Shown: in pieces, positions 22,662 to 33,284 of the stretch | Position numbering within the stretch: the first letter of the stretch is position 1 | Layout: every line of letters starts with the position of its first letter | Origin: Collybiopsis luxurians FD-317 M1 | Taxonomy: Eukaryota > Basidiomycota > Agaricomycetes > Agaricales > Omphalotaceae | Length of the DNA: 64,000 nt | Assembly (NCBI GenBank): GCA_000827265.1 | Contig: KN834786.1 | Coordinates: 20,513-84,512, forward strand | Reading direction: 5' to 3' | Notes under the pieces: generated by a model | The model's database searches: none | Seen by the model: only the letters and a program-made list of their open reading frames with translations | What the model was told of the DNA's origin: nothing | Translations under genes and position numbers: made by a program

Positions 22662-24975
22662 TCAATCATGTAGGGTTCCGTCAGAAAGCTGGTGAGAGCT
22701 GTTAACCCTAGAGATCGAACGGGGAACCATGTTCGATAAATTTAGCTGTGAGGCACTCCGCGAAGGAGAGAAAGAAGACGAATCCCCATTGACGCCGTCA
22801 GGGTAGCTAGGTTTCGGAGACGGAGGATGGGGAGAGGGACTGCGCGATATGGAATTGACCAACGTGGGGAGAGAATACGATCGGATGGGAGAAATACGAG
22901 TTGGTGTAACGGGTTCATCTCGCGCGTTACCACTGGAGTCAAAGACTGTAAGCGCTGGACGACGAGAACGTTTTTTCGGAGTGAGAAGTCTACGGAATGG
23001 TCGCATCCATCTTGGACCAGATGTAGGGGAGGGTGGTCGAGAGGCAATGCCGCTGACGCTGAAGTACTTGCCTTCCTCTAAAGCATAAGTGTTGTTATCA
23101 CGCTTTGCGGCGCGTCGTAAAGCGCGTAAGCAGAAAGTACGCATCTGGCGACGCAACGGACACGCAACAAGAAGCAGGATGAAGAAGAAAAAGGTGAACA
23201 AAAGAAAGACGGGGGAGAAACCAAGCGACTCTCGGTGAAGAGATGGCGGTAAATGTGGAGTCAGACGATCCTCTAATCCATCCCACGGCCAAGGTCTAAT
23301 GGGTTTGATGGGAAAGTCCTCAGGTATTTCTGGATCGCTAAGTGGAGGTACGGCGCTATGCAGTGGAGGAACCTCTTTACTGGCTTCGAGAACCATCTTT
23401 CCCAAGGTCCAGCTAATAGCAATATCGCCCACTGAATCCAACGATTGGAAATGTGGTCTACCCAAACCCTTTTCTTCTGCCTTTTCAGCAGCACTCTCGC
23501 CGTCTGTAGCTGTCGCATTCCCATCTGGATCAACAATCCTAGGCATCCCGATACCTTCGTGCAAAACATTCGCGATCCAAGCCGCCTTGAAGCACTGCAT
23601 CTGTAAACGAGGTAGTTCCACTTCCGGACCCCATTTCCCCACAGCAACGACTTCCCCATTTATTCCTTGAACTTCTCCGTCTCCACTCGGGCGATGCTGT
23701 TTAACGGATTCTTCGTGTTCGCGCGCAATGTCGGACCATTCTCGAGCGCAAAAATTAGAGGCAGCGCGTTCGTACTGCACATAGTCGTAAGGACCACCAA
23801 GGCCAAATACGTGCTCGGATGAAAACCAGTATTCCGAAACACCGATAAAATGAGAGACGGAAAAGTCAATGGGCGGGACATGGACACCGTTCATAAGACA
23901 TGGCACATCAGGACAAGGAGCATCTTTGTTGAGAAGACTGGCGCTTTTTCGTACACACTGTTCAAAAGAACCTGTGCCGACCAGGCGATGCGTCTTTTTG
24001 GCGTGTTCGTCGGCGTATCCAAGGAAGGCGGGAGTCTCGTGTAGCTCGAGGTCTTTAGGTAGACAGGGGTCAGGAACGACATCCGCTTCGCCGGAACGGG
24101 TCTCTTCAAACTCATTGATTGCCATTCCGACATATCGTTCCCTGGCCTGATTGGTCCCATAACCCAGCCACGTAGTCACGAACACCTTGTGATGAATTTC
24201 TTCGCCGTCCAACATCCTGAGTCGGACGTCGATCAGGTTATTCGCGTCCAGTTGATGTCCTTCACTCGGTTCAAACGCAATTTGAGTGGATGCACCGCCC
24301 ATATCCAGAAATCCATATGTTGTCCGCTTTCCTTTAGAAGGAAGAAATCCATCCATTAGGTAATTTACTGCAATCCACCCGAATAGTCCCTCCTCTTCTC
24401 CGGTGATGATGAGAACGCTGGAACCACAGGGTCCACTTTCCGAAGGATCGTCAATTTTGAAGTCGGAATGATAAACAAGGAACAAACAAGTTTCTTTCAG
24501 AATGGCGGCTTGCTTGTCCGAAGGCAGTAGACGCATTCCGGCTGTCGCAAGAAGAAACAATGGCGTGTCTTTATGGAGTGACGGCGGTATTTTGTCCCTG
24601 GCAAGACCGAGAAGAGGACGAAGATAGCTTCCAATATCCTCAGGATTTTCCGCAAACGTGGAAATACCTTAAAAGTATATAAAGTAAAAGTTCAGACGTG
24701 ATGTCTGGATACACACCTGGCTCAACTTTTGTAGACCACTCCTGTCCATCTCTCGTTCCCTTTTCGACTTTGGGTAGCGTATGCGAAAATACAGTCGACC
24801 AATCTGTAGAGGCCAGTGACGGGTTCTTCCAGCTGTAAATTTGAAGACGAGAGCCTGACGATCCAGCGTCTATGACAATACCAAAGTGACGCCCAGCCAG
24901 CCAAGGGTCATTTGCAGTGGGAGGAGGCATTGAAGAAGGTGGAAGTCGTGAACCAAGGTTAGACTGGGAAATCAA
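22662..24975 (-). CDS. YND1: Golgi apyrase / nucleoside diphosphatase (GDA1-CD39 family)
   Basis: Exons 24717..24975 and 22662..24667 encode 754 residues. Apyrase conserved regions are visible in order: VIDAGSSGSRLQIY (ACR1), FLLATAGMRLL (ACR2), ITGEEEGLFGWIAVNYL (ACR3), YGFLDMGGASTQIAFE (ACR4) and later WTLGKMVLEAS. A single strong membrane helix (FSPVFLLFTFFFFILLLVA) lies about 220 residues from the C-terminus, followed by a Ser/Pro/Arg-rich cytosolic tail, as in yeast Ynd1. The enzyme hydrolyses GDP/UDP in the Golgi lumen to sustain nucleotide-sugar exchange. No N-terminal signal anchor was seen. The start may be 24975 or the ATG at 24930. Confidence 0.88.
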
Positions 24976-25057
24976 GCGCTAATGATAAAAATCACATGAC
25001 ATTTAAGCGCCGACTTCTGATCAATTACTGTTAAAATACTGTTTACAAGTTGTTCCT

Positions 25058-26847
25058 CTACTCCTCCATGTTGTCCACCTCTGTGTGCCCATTTTTCATA
25101 TCCGCAAAAGCCTCCTCCAGTAAAACCTTGGATTTCAATAGTACAGTCGATTGAAACTTCCCGTCCTTGCTATCTATCTTCTCCAACCCCACCTCGCTCA
25201 CGAATAATACTGTCCCGTCCAAAGTTTTTCTACCACCATCTGCGTCTTCCATTTCTCGGGAATTAAAGCCGGTCCCAGGGTGAGGAAATTTGAGCATCAT
25301 TTCCATGGATATGATACGCTCCGTCATGGCTTCGTCCAGCTTCGCAAGGAGCTCCACTATCCGGGAAACCTGTTTGTCAATGATAGTTTCCACTTCAGAG
25401 TCCTTTTCTGGCCACCATCCTGCTACGGTCAAAACTGCTTGCACTAGCTTTCCAAAATTTTGCAGGATGTGGTCATGATGATAAACTGCATGTTTGATGT
25501 GTGCCCTAGTTAGAGACCTCCATGTCCCCGAAATAACAGTTTGATCTGCAAGACACCGTGTGGTCAGTCCAGTGCCGTTAAAAGTTATCTGAATACTTAC
25601 TGGTCCGCGCTCGAATCCCACTGTACACCTTATTGAAAGCATCATTCGCATCGGCATCTGTAGACCACTGACGAAGGACCTTATAGGAAAGACAGTTGAG
25701 CCCTGATTGCAAAGCATTCTGAACTACTGTGACTTGGTCTTCGAGAGCAGCCCCTGCAATGTGTCTGAGGAATGACACCACCCTTGGCCCCAGATATTTC
25801 TCGGTAACAGCCAAGGACTCGCTGTCGCAGCCTTTCGATTGCCTTGGGTGAAAGGACTCCTCGATCGTGTCGGTAATAAAAGCCGCGACTTGAAACACCT
25901 CTGCATTAAACCCTTTGACCATTCCTACGATTTCTGCTCCGGAGTATGCATCCGTGGTGTTTAGAAATGCCTGAGCGCCTTCGAGCTCTCTTCTTCGAGC
26001 ATCCAGCAACTCCTGGTTTTCGGCGAGTTTTTGCTGAGAACGGTGGATATCTGTCTGTGCCACAGAAAGCTGATACTGTAAATCATTCATTTGATCATTC
26101 TTCATTTGATTTTCGCGCTGCGTCTGGCGGAGTTCGAACTGTAAGTCCTGGTTTTTTCGATGTTCGATAGATAGACTGCGTTCCAGCTCTCGATTTCGAT
26201 GATCTGCACTCGACAGAAGGCGTGTAAGATCTCGAATTTGATTATCTTTTGCCTCTAAGTGACGTCGCCATTTGTCTTCACATTTTGCGTGGGCTCTCTT
26301 TAACTCTCGGATCGAAGATTCTGACCCATGATGAGGCTTTCGATCTTCTGTACCAGGGCTGGACTTCCGCTTGGTTTCAGCGGCCGTAGCGTCCGGAGAT
26401 GAGAAATGATGATTTGCGTCCATATCGAAGTGAGGGTCGCGGGAATGAGTAGCATCTGTGCGAGAAATTGAATAAATCGGCTAAGTTTTGCCACTGGACG
26501 AAGGGAGGCATAGATAATCTCACTAAGTTGTCTGGGACTTTTGTCTCCTGTATCGTGACGCGCTTGAGAGTGAGGGTCGCGTGGATGAGTGGCGTCTATG
26601 AATCAGGTGGGAATAAGCTTTTTTCACCTCTGGGCGTATAAGGAGTCTCACCAAGCAGTTTGGGGTCACTTTTGTCTCCTGCACCCGCTTGACGTATATC
26701 AGGAGAAGAAAGGGCCTGCTGGTTTGCTGATTTGGAAGGATGACCCTCTGATATCTTCCCTTCGCCGGGGTCAGGATGAACAGTATGATTGACAGAGTCG
26801 GCGGAGGAATCGTTCGATAGACTCCAGCCAAAAAGAGGGAGTTTCAT
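25058..26847 (-). CDS. Coiled-coil protein of a mushroom-expanded family
   Basis: Exons 26652..26847, 26524..26595, 25601..26455 and 25058..25545 give 536 residues. A disordered Asp/Ser/Pro-rich start precedes a long coiled coil (about residues 120-230, many LRR/QRE/NQE heptads). Then comes a helical domain beginning TDAYSGAEIVGMVKGFNAEV, which I associate with a large Agaricomycete-specific family of unknown function. The start shares a 173-bp divergent promoter with the HSPA12-like gene. Exon 2 looks like a copy of parts of its neighbours (see findings). Function unknown. Confidence 0.75.
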
Positions 26848-27020
26848 GGGTTATTAACAAATGAACTTTGGAAAACTACAGCCTTTAAATGAGAGCGTGT
26901 AGACAAGTTTGGCGTGTGCCACTGTGGACGTGATTGTTTGACATTGGTACCGCCATCATTGTAAAAGTCCCTTTGTGCTTTGTGTTTTGGTCTGCATCCG
27001 CTTCTTTCTCTTCCCTCGCG
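26848..27020. promoter_or_regulatory. Divergent promoter, coiled-coil gene / HSPA12-like gene
   Basis: 173 bp separate the two ATGs. The layout suggests the two genes could be co-regulated, although no clear TATA box was found for either. Confidence 0.45.
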
Positions 27021-29551
27021 ATGTTCAACCGTATACCTTTCAGTGGCACACAACGAGGGCTAGTAATTGCTATCGACATAGGTGCTGTCTATCTAACCCG
27101 TCTACCCGTCTGCACTCACAGTCCTTCCAGGTACAACGTACTCTGGAGTTTCTTTCAGGTAAGTACCTTGGAAAGACAGAAAGGTAATACTCAGGGTTTT
27201 TCCATCGAACAGTGTGCTCGATCCAGGTGTTGTACCAGAAATCAAAACTGTCACCAGGTACATCCTCAGCTTTCCCCGATTTTTCACCCACAACTCACTC
27301 ATACACGCGTCGATAGATTTCCTGCTCAGCTTCCGGGCGGTGCCTCCAAGATCCCGTCAGTGCTCTATTATGATTCTACTGGAAAGGTGCGCGCAATTGG
27401 GGCAGAAACCCTCTTGGAATCAACCATCGAAGCTGCCGAGGAGGAAAAGTGGCACAAGGTTGAGTGGTTCGTCTAAGTCTCTCTCGAACAGAGTACAGTG
27501 CCTACCGAGCCTCGTTATAGGTTCAAGATGCATCTAAGACCAAAATCTGGCCTCACAACTAAGCAAATTTCCTCGCTGCCGCCGCTCAAGTCCCTGACAG
27601 AAGTATTTGCCGATTTCTTGCGTTATATGTTTTCATGCGCACGCGAATTCATCGAGGAAACGCTACTTCCAGATGGCGCGGGATTTTGGGCTTCCGTCAA
27701 AGATCGCGCCATCTTTGTTCTCAGCCACCCAAATGGCTGGGAAGGCCCTCAACAGAATTACATGCGACGAGCAGCAGTTCTAGGGGGCTTAGTTGACTAT
27801 GCTGGCGCTGAAAAGCGGATTCAGTTTGTCACGGAAGGAGAAGCTAGTCTCCATTTTTGCATCAATAATGGTCTCACAATCAAGGTCAGGGCGGTTATGT
27901 CCGAGAGCTACAGAGTGGACAATAACAGCTTTCAATTGCAGGAAAACGAAGGGATAATTATCGTAGACGCTGGAGGTGGCACAATTGATCTGAGTGCTTA
28001 TTCGTCCTCCAAGTCTAAAGACGGTAATATCTTATTCGAGGAAGTCACTCAGCCTGAATGTAGCTGTCCTCTTCTCTACACGTGTTCAGACCATGGTATC
28101 ATTGACCTTTCCATCCCAGGTTGTTTCGCCGGATCAATCTTTGTGACTGAGGAATCCCGCATTTACTTCGAAGGTAAGCCTCACTTCCCTTCCGTTATTT
28201 TGCTGATGCGACCTTCCATGTAGACAAGCTTCAAGGGAGCCAATTTTACAGCGACGTATCAAAAATCGCCGAATGCTTTGATCAGACAACCAAATTGCAA
28301 TTCAGGGACAGTGGTGAGCCTTCGTATGTAAGGTTTGGAGGTGTACGCGACCGCGATCCTGCTCTCGATATTCGTTCTGGCCAAATGAAGATCCCAGGGT
28401 GCGTCGCATTCATGAATCTCTTTCGGTGGATCCTCATTCAACTTCTAGGGCTGTCGTCGCTCGATTCTTTGAACCCTCAATCAAAGCCATCTTGCAGGCT
28501 ATTGCGCGACAGCGCAGTGATTCGCGTAAAGTCGTGAATGTGAGCGCTTGGTCTCCTCCATCTGTTACGAGAATGTTCTACCTATGACATCGCTTGCAGA
28601 CCGTATTCATAGTTGGAGGCTTTGCGGCTAGCCCGTGGCTTTTTTCCCGGCTAAAAGAGGACCTTACTGCTCTGGGAATAGAAGTATATCGACCAGATAC
28701 CCATGTGTAAGATAAGATATCACTTTCCTCAGAATCTGTTCGCACTGATGCCCTGTTATGACAGAAACAAAGCAGTCTCCGACGGAGCTGCTTCTTTCTA
28801 TCTGGACCACTTCGTAAAGAGTCGTATCTCTCGGTTTAGTTATGGTTTGAAAATCTGGAGTCCTCATGAAGCAAGCAATCCTGAACATCAAATTCGGCCG
28901 CGTGTGCTTGACTCGGTCACCGGAGAATACATGGTAGAAAACATCTTTCGCATAATTCTGAAAAAGGTCCGCATATATCAACATCTAGAATACGCTATTT
29001 TGACTTCTTCCCAAGGGTGTACAAGTTTCGGAAGAGCAAGAGTTCCGGGCTTCATTTGCGAGTTCAAGTACCGAACGCTTTAAGTTTAAATCTGTGAATA
29101 TTCTGAGATACATAGGCGCAAACGAGGAACCTTCCTGGATTGATTTAGAACCAGGTCTGCTTCCATATCATTTCATGCTCAAGCGTTCCAACTCATGGGT
29201 GCTACCACCAATAGAGATGTATTCCAATTCTTGCACAGTTAGTGCCAATGCTTCGCACATATCTTCCCAGCTCCCAGTGCGTCGAAACCCCTCAGGAGCT
29301 TTGTATTACGACCTAGAGTTCGATGTCGTTCTACTTTTTGGTCTTACCGAGCTCAAAGCGCAAATAGCGTGGAAGAAAGACGTAGGTATTTTCGGGTTTT
29401 GATTAGTTCTGAATTGGTCGCTAATTGATATCTCAAAATCAGGGTGTAGAGATGAGGTTAGTATAATGCGTAATGTTCCTATCAAGCAGCCCGCAACTGA
29501 AATTTGACGTCCAGGAGTCCTGCGGCAGTTGTTTACGAAGAGAAGTACTAA
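27021..29551 (+). CDS. HSP70-like ATPase of the HSPA12 type
   Basis: Fourteen exons fit in phase (27021..27081, 27131..27158, 27213..27257, 27317..27466, 27521..27884, 27942..28059, 28120..28173, 28224..28398, 28449..28539, 28600..28706, 28765..28966, 29016..29381, 29443..29456, 29515..29551), giving 603 residues. Actin/HSP70-type nucleotide motifs: VIAIDIGTTYSGVSF (phosphate 1), IIIVDAGGGTIDLSAY (phosphate 2) and VFIVGGFAASPWLF (adenosine). YLDHFVKSRISRFSYGL and the loose C-terminal beta region fit HSPA12-like proteins, which are greatly expanded in mushrooms. No EEVD end. Client and process unknown. Several exons are very small (28, 45, 14 nt). Confidence 0.85.
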
Positions 29552-29746
29552 AGGAAAAGAATAAAGCGAGATGGCATCTTTGTAGTAGGAAATTTGAGTA
29601 TGATTCTTGAAGAGTGTACACAAATAATGGTGATCTGTTATCGGACGCGTCGCGTCGCAAGTCAATTATGCCACGTGACCGTGAAGTTGCTTTGGTCACA
29701 CCAGGATCACACCGAGCAGCTTGATGAATCTCTGCCCTGTACTGCG

Positions 29747-32700
29747 ATGAACTCTTTTTTTGACATCAATGCAACCGAGTATGCTTCACGCAAGAAAGAG
29801 CTTCTCTTGCTTGTTACGAGACTTCGCGCCGTTGGGTTTGTGGACGAATAATTCAAACGATGTATACCTTTCACACATCTTTGTTCTAGTGCACAAAGCG
29901 AGATTGACCTTCCGCAAATTGTTGTTATAGGTAATCAGAGTGCCGGTAAATCTAGTCTGGTAGAAGCGATCTCTGGGGCAAGCAAAAAATTCTAGTCTTT
30001 TTCTCCTCGTCAACTCATGAGGTAAAACAGATCACTGTACCCCGGGATCCTCAAACTTGTACCCAATGTCCTTTCGAGTGTCGCCTGTCTTCTTCCCATA
30101 ATTCATGGTCTTGTCGTATATCCATCAGGACAGAATTTAATTCAACTGGCAAACGTTTGGCAGCTGTTTCGGAAAGACGTTTCGGCGAATGTATCACCGA
30201 CAAAAGCCAGGTCAAACTCTTTCTTCGACGAGCTCAATTTGCCGTCCTCAATCCTGACACGTCTTGGAACAAGATTCTGTCTGCGTCCGCTGAAGATCTT
30301 AGGACATGGTCCGCACAATCAACTAGCTCTCCCAGTTTCTCAAGAAATGTAATTTGCGTCGACGTGGAGGGACCGGATTTGACCGAATTGTCTTTTGTCG
30401 ACCTTCCCGGTGAGGAGAACACTTTTGATTTCTGATGGCACCCCTAAGTATGCCCTATAGGTCTTATACATAATGCAGAGCCGGAGTCTGTTCAACTGAC
30501 GGAAGACATGGTCACTTCGTACATCTCCACTAAATGTATCATCTTGGTCGCTGTTCCTATGACAGGTGTGCCCCTTCTCTGTTTTTGGGCACAGAGACAT
30601 GTACTCAATACCCCGGATAGATGATATTGAAAATCAAAAGGCTTTCCGTCTCGCCCGTCAAGAAGACCCTGACGGGCATAGAACGATTGGTCTGTAATTC
30701 TTCCCTTAAGTGTGCTTTCGACTGAAAACTTCGACATCCATTGCACAGGTGTTCTAACCAAGCCAGATATGATCACAAATGGCTCAAAGAAGGTGCTGCA
30801 GAATTGGCTAGATGTGATTGAAGGTAGGCAGCATAGACTGGCTCATGGCTACTTCTGCACTCGACAACCTGATGACGATGAACGGGCTACCCACCTTACT
30901 CGAGAAAGCCAACGAGAAAGGGAGGAAACCTTCTTTACAATAACTATGCCATGGTGCCAGTCAAATGCTCGAGAGCGTCTTGGGACCCAGAATCTTGTCA
31001 ATGCCCTCAGCTATTTCTTGATGGATACTATCCAATCAAGGTAAGTAACTTGGTGTTTGATTGAGTAACCTCTTATTTTCGCGTAGTCTTCCCCAAATCA
31101 TAAAAGAAACCGAGGAACAACTTGAACTGTGTCAAAAAGAACTCGCAAGAATTGCAGCTCCGCTTAAAGAGGAGCCTACGACATTCCTTCTTTCTCAGAT
31201 CGCAAGGTTCTGCTCTGATTTTCAGGTCGCCGTTCAAGGCTCGATAGAAGTTCCCCTTATTCAATCACATCGTGCTATATATAAGACATTCAAATATGAT
31301 ATTCAGCAGACGGCGCCAAAATTCATTCCGATTACCGACGACGAGGAAGCCGGTCCGTGTATGAATGCAGACGAAGAGGATGAGGAGGAACCTGGTACAT
31401 TCAGAGCGACGCGACTTTCAATGAATTTATCAGATGTAAGGGAGCATATTGCGCGGTATAGACTTTCTTCTTGTTCCCAAATTCTTATTTGACAAAGTGA
31501 CTGTCAGATCTGTGACCCGCGAACTTCCAGATAATGTACCGTTCTCAGCAACGGTTGCATTGATCCGAGATTTTCAAATATCGTGGCCGCAGTACATTGA
31601 TAAGTGCTTTGAAGCCGTGCGGGCTGCCACCCTAGCCGCTCTCCAGGACAAGGCAAATCATGTTTTCGGTCGTTCAGGCGCTCTGCAAATTCATCTGAGG
31701 TAGAGTTGCTCCTCGCCCTATCGAGTATCAATGGTTGACCTGACCTTTCAATTGTAGGTCGCTTATATCTAAAATCGTGGAAAATCACCAGACCGCTTGC
31801 ACTTCAATTTTATCCAAAATTGTCGAAATAGAGCTGATTCCCTTCACACAAAATACGGATTACCTTCAATCTAACACTGAAAGGTGGTTGGCCAAATACA
31901 AATCGACAAGGTCCGCAAGGAACGCAGCCGATGCTACCACAAATGACACGGGAAACCGGGCCCCACCGAAACTAGTTGGTCTTCGATTTCCTGCAAGTGA
32001 TTTCAAGTCCACCAAATATCATTCTAACTTGCTAGCTTCATTACCCGATGGGCATTATCCGATATTTAAGCCTATTTCTGATGGACCTTCATCCGAAACG
32101 ACGATGTGTTGCATCAGCGCCTCGGTTGATAGCCCATTTTCAAAGTTTAGTTTGGAAGTAAGGAATTTCATCGTTGCGGTCGGCGCTAATCTCAACAATT
32201 CATGCAGGAAATTCGTTTCCGAGCCTACTCCGCAGGTCGTCCCCATCAACCAGGCATACCCAGTCAGCCCACGGCCGCCCCTCTAGGGAATGACCATGAA
32301 AGATCGACAAGATTTGCTGGATCATTTGGCACTCACAACCCGAACTCTTTTGCAACGGAAGACAACGATTTATTCAGAACTATCCTGGACAAGTTAGCTG
32401 AAGCTGGGCTGCCTGTTTCCTCAAAGGAAGAGCTGCTCAGTAAGCTCAAACCCTCTAAGGACGAATATGAAACTGAGCTAAAGCTCATGGCGGAAGTCTC
32501 CTCCTATGCTGAAATTGCACACCAGGTAAACGAACTAGATTTCCTGTGCGAAGCCTCGGCTGATACAATTGTTGCGTTTCAGCGCATTATCGACTATGTT
32601 CCAAGCTTCATCGATTTGATGTTCGTTCGAGCAATCGCACAAGAGCTGCAGATGTTCTTGGTCTCAAAGTTGGAGTTGGATACTCCAAAAGGCAGGGAAC

Positions 32701-32831
32701 TGTGCGCGAGACTTTTGGAAGAGGATCCAAACATCGTAATTCAACGTAACGAAGTACTTTCCAGGAAGGGAGTGCTCAAAAATGTTCGCCGGAAGCTGAC
32801 TATGTTTAGCATGCACAGAACTATTTCTTGA
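29747..32831 (+). CDS. Dynamin-like GTPase (tandem copy 1)
   Basis: Eleven exons in phase (29747..29835, 29890..29977, 30031..30409, 30461..30565, 30621..30689, 30749..31040, 31087..31455, 31508..31699, 31758..32157, 32208..32525, 32583..32831) give 849 residues. GTPase motifs: VIGNQSAGKSSLVEAISG (G1), ITVPRDPQTCT (G2 region), LSFVDLPG (G3) and GVLTKPDMI (G4). Middle/stalk helices follow and a C-terminal GED-like segment (RIIDYVPSFIDLMFVR). No PH or transmembrane domain was seen, so it resembles Mx/Vps1-type soluble dynamins. The intron after exon 2 uses a GC donor. The last intron (57 nt) is itself open in frame and might be retained. Confidence 0.88.
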
Positions 32832-33284
32832 TTCAGTATCTTCTTCAGTGCATTGAACACTCATAAATGAACGTGCTAAACAGTGTCGAATAATCGCATA
32901 TCTGACGCAGCGGTTTGCTCCGTCTTCCTTTTTTCTTACCTATCACCCAGCTCTCTCATTTTTGTATCCCGTCATTACTCAACTTCCTGCTCTGCTGGAC
33001 GATAAAGATTTTCTTTTGATATTCCATCCTCCCTCTGTCTTCAATGTGCTTTTAGCGCTTGCCCGGTCCTGGCAACACTCGTCCGGAATGGCGCGTCTCG
33101 TGTACAACTCAGCATTACTACATTTCTGATTTGTGTACTATTATTACTAATACTACGATTGTATATGATGAAAGTCCCGTGACAAGCGAGGCCTTCCGGC
33201 AAGTTTCCACTAACAATTAGTATAAAGCCACTCGACGCGTCTTTGTGACACTTTGACGTGTTTCCCTTCTTTTCTTCAACTACC
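32832..33284 (+). promoter_or_regulatory. Intergenic region and TATA-like promoter of dynamin copy 2
   Basis: No gene is seen in this 453-bp interval. A TATAAAG at about 33221-33227 lies some 60 bp before the ATG at 33285. Confidence 0.5.

Noticed and set aside
22827..23670. Plus-strand frames opposite the apyrase
   Set aside because: Antisense shadows; the apyrase conserved regions establish the minus strand.
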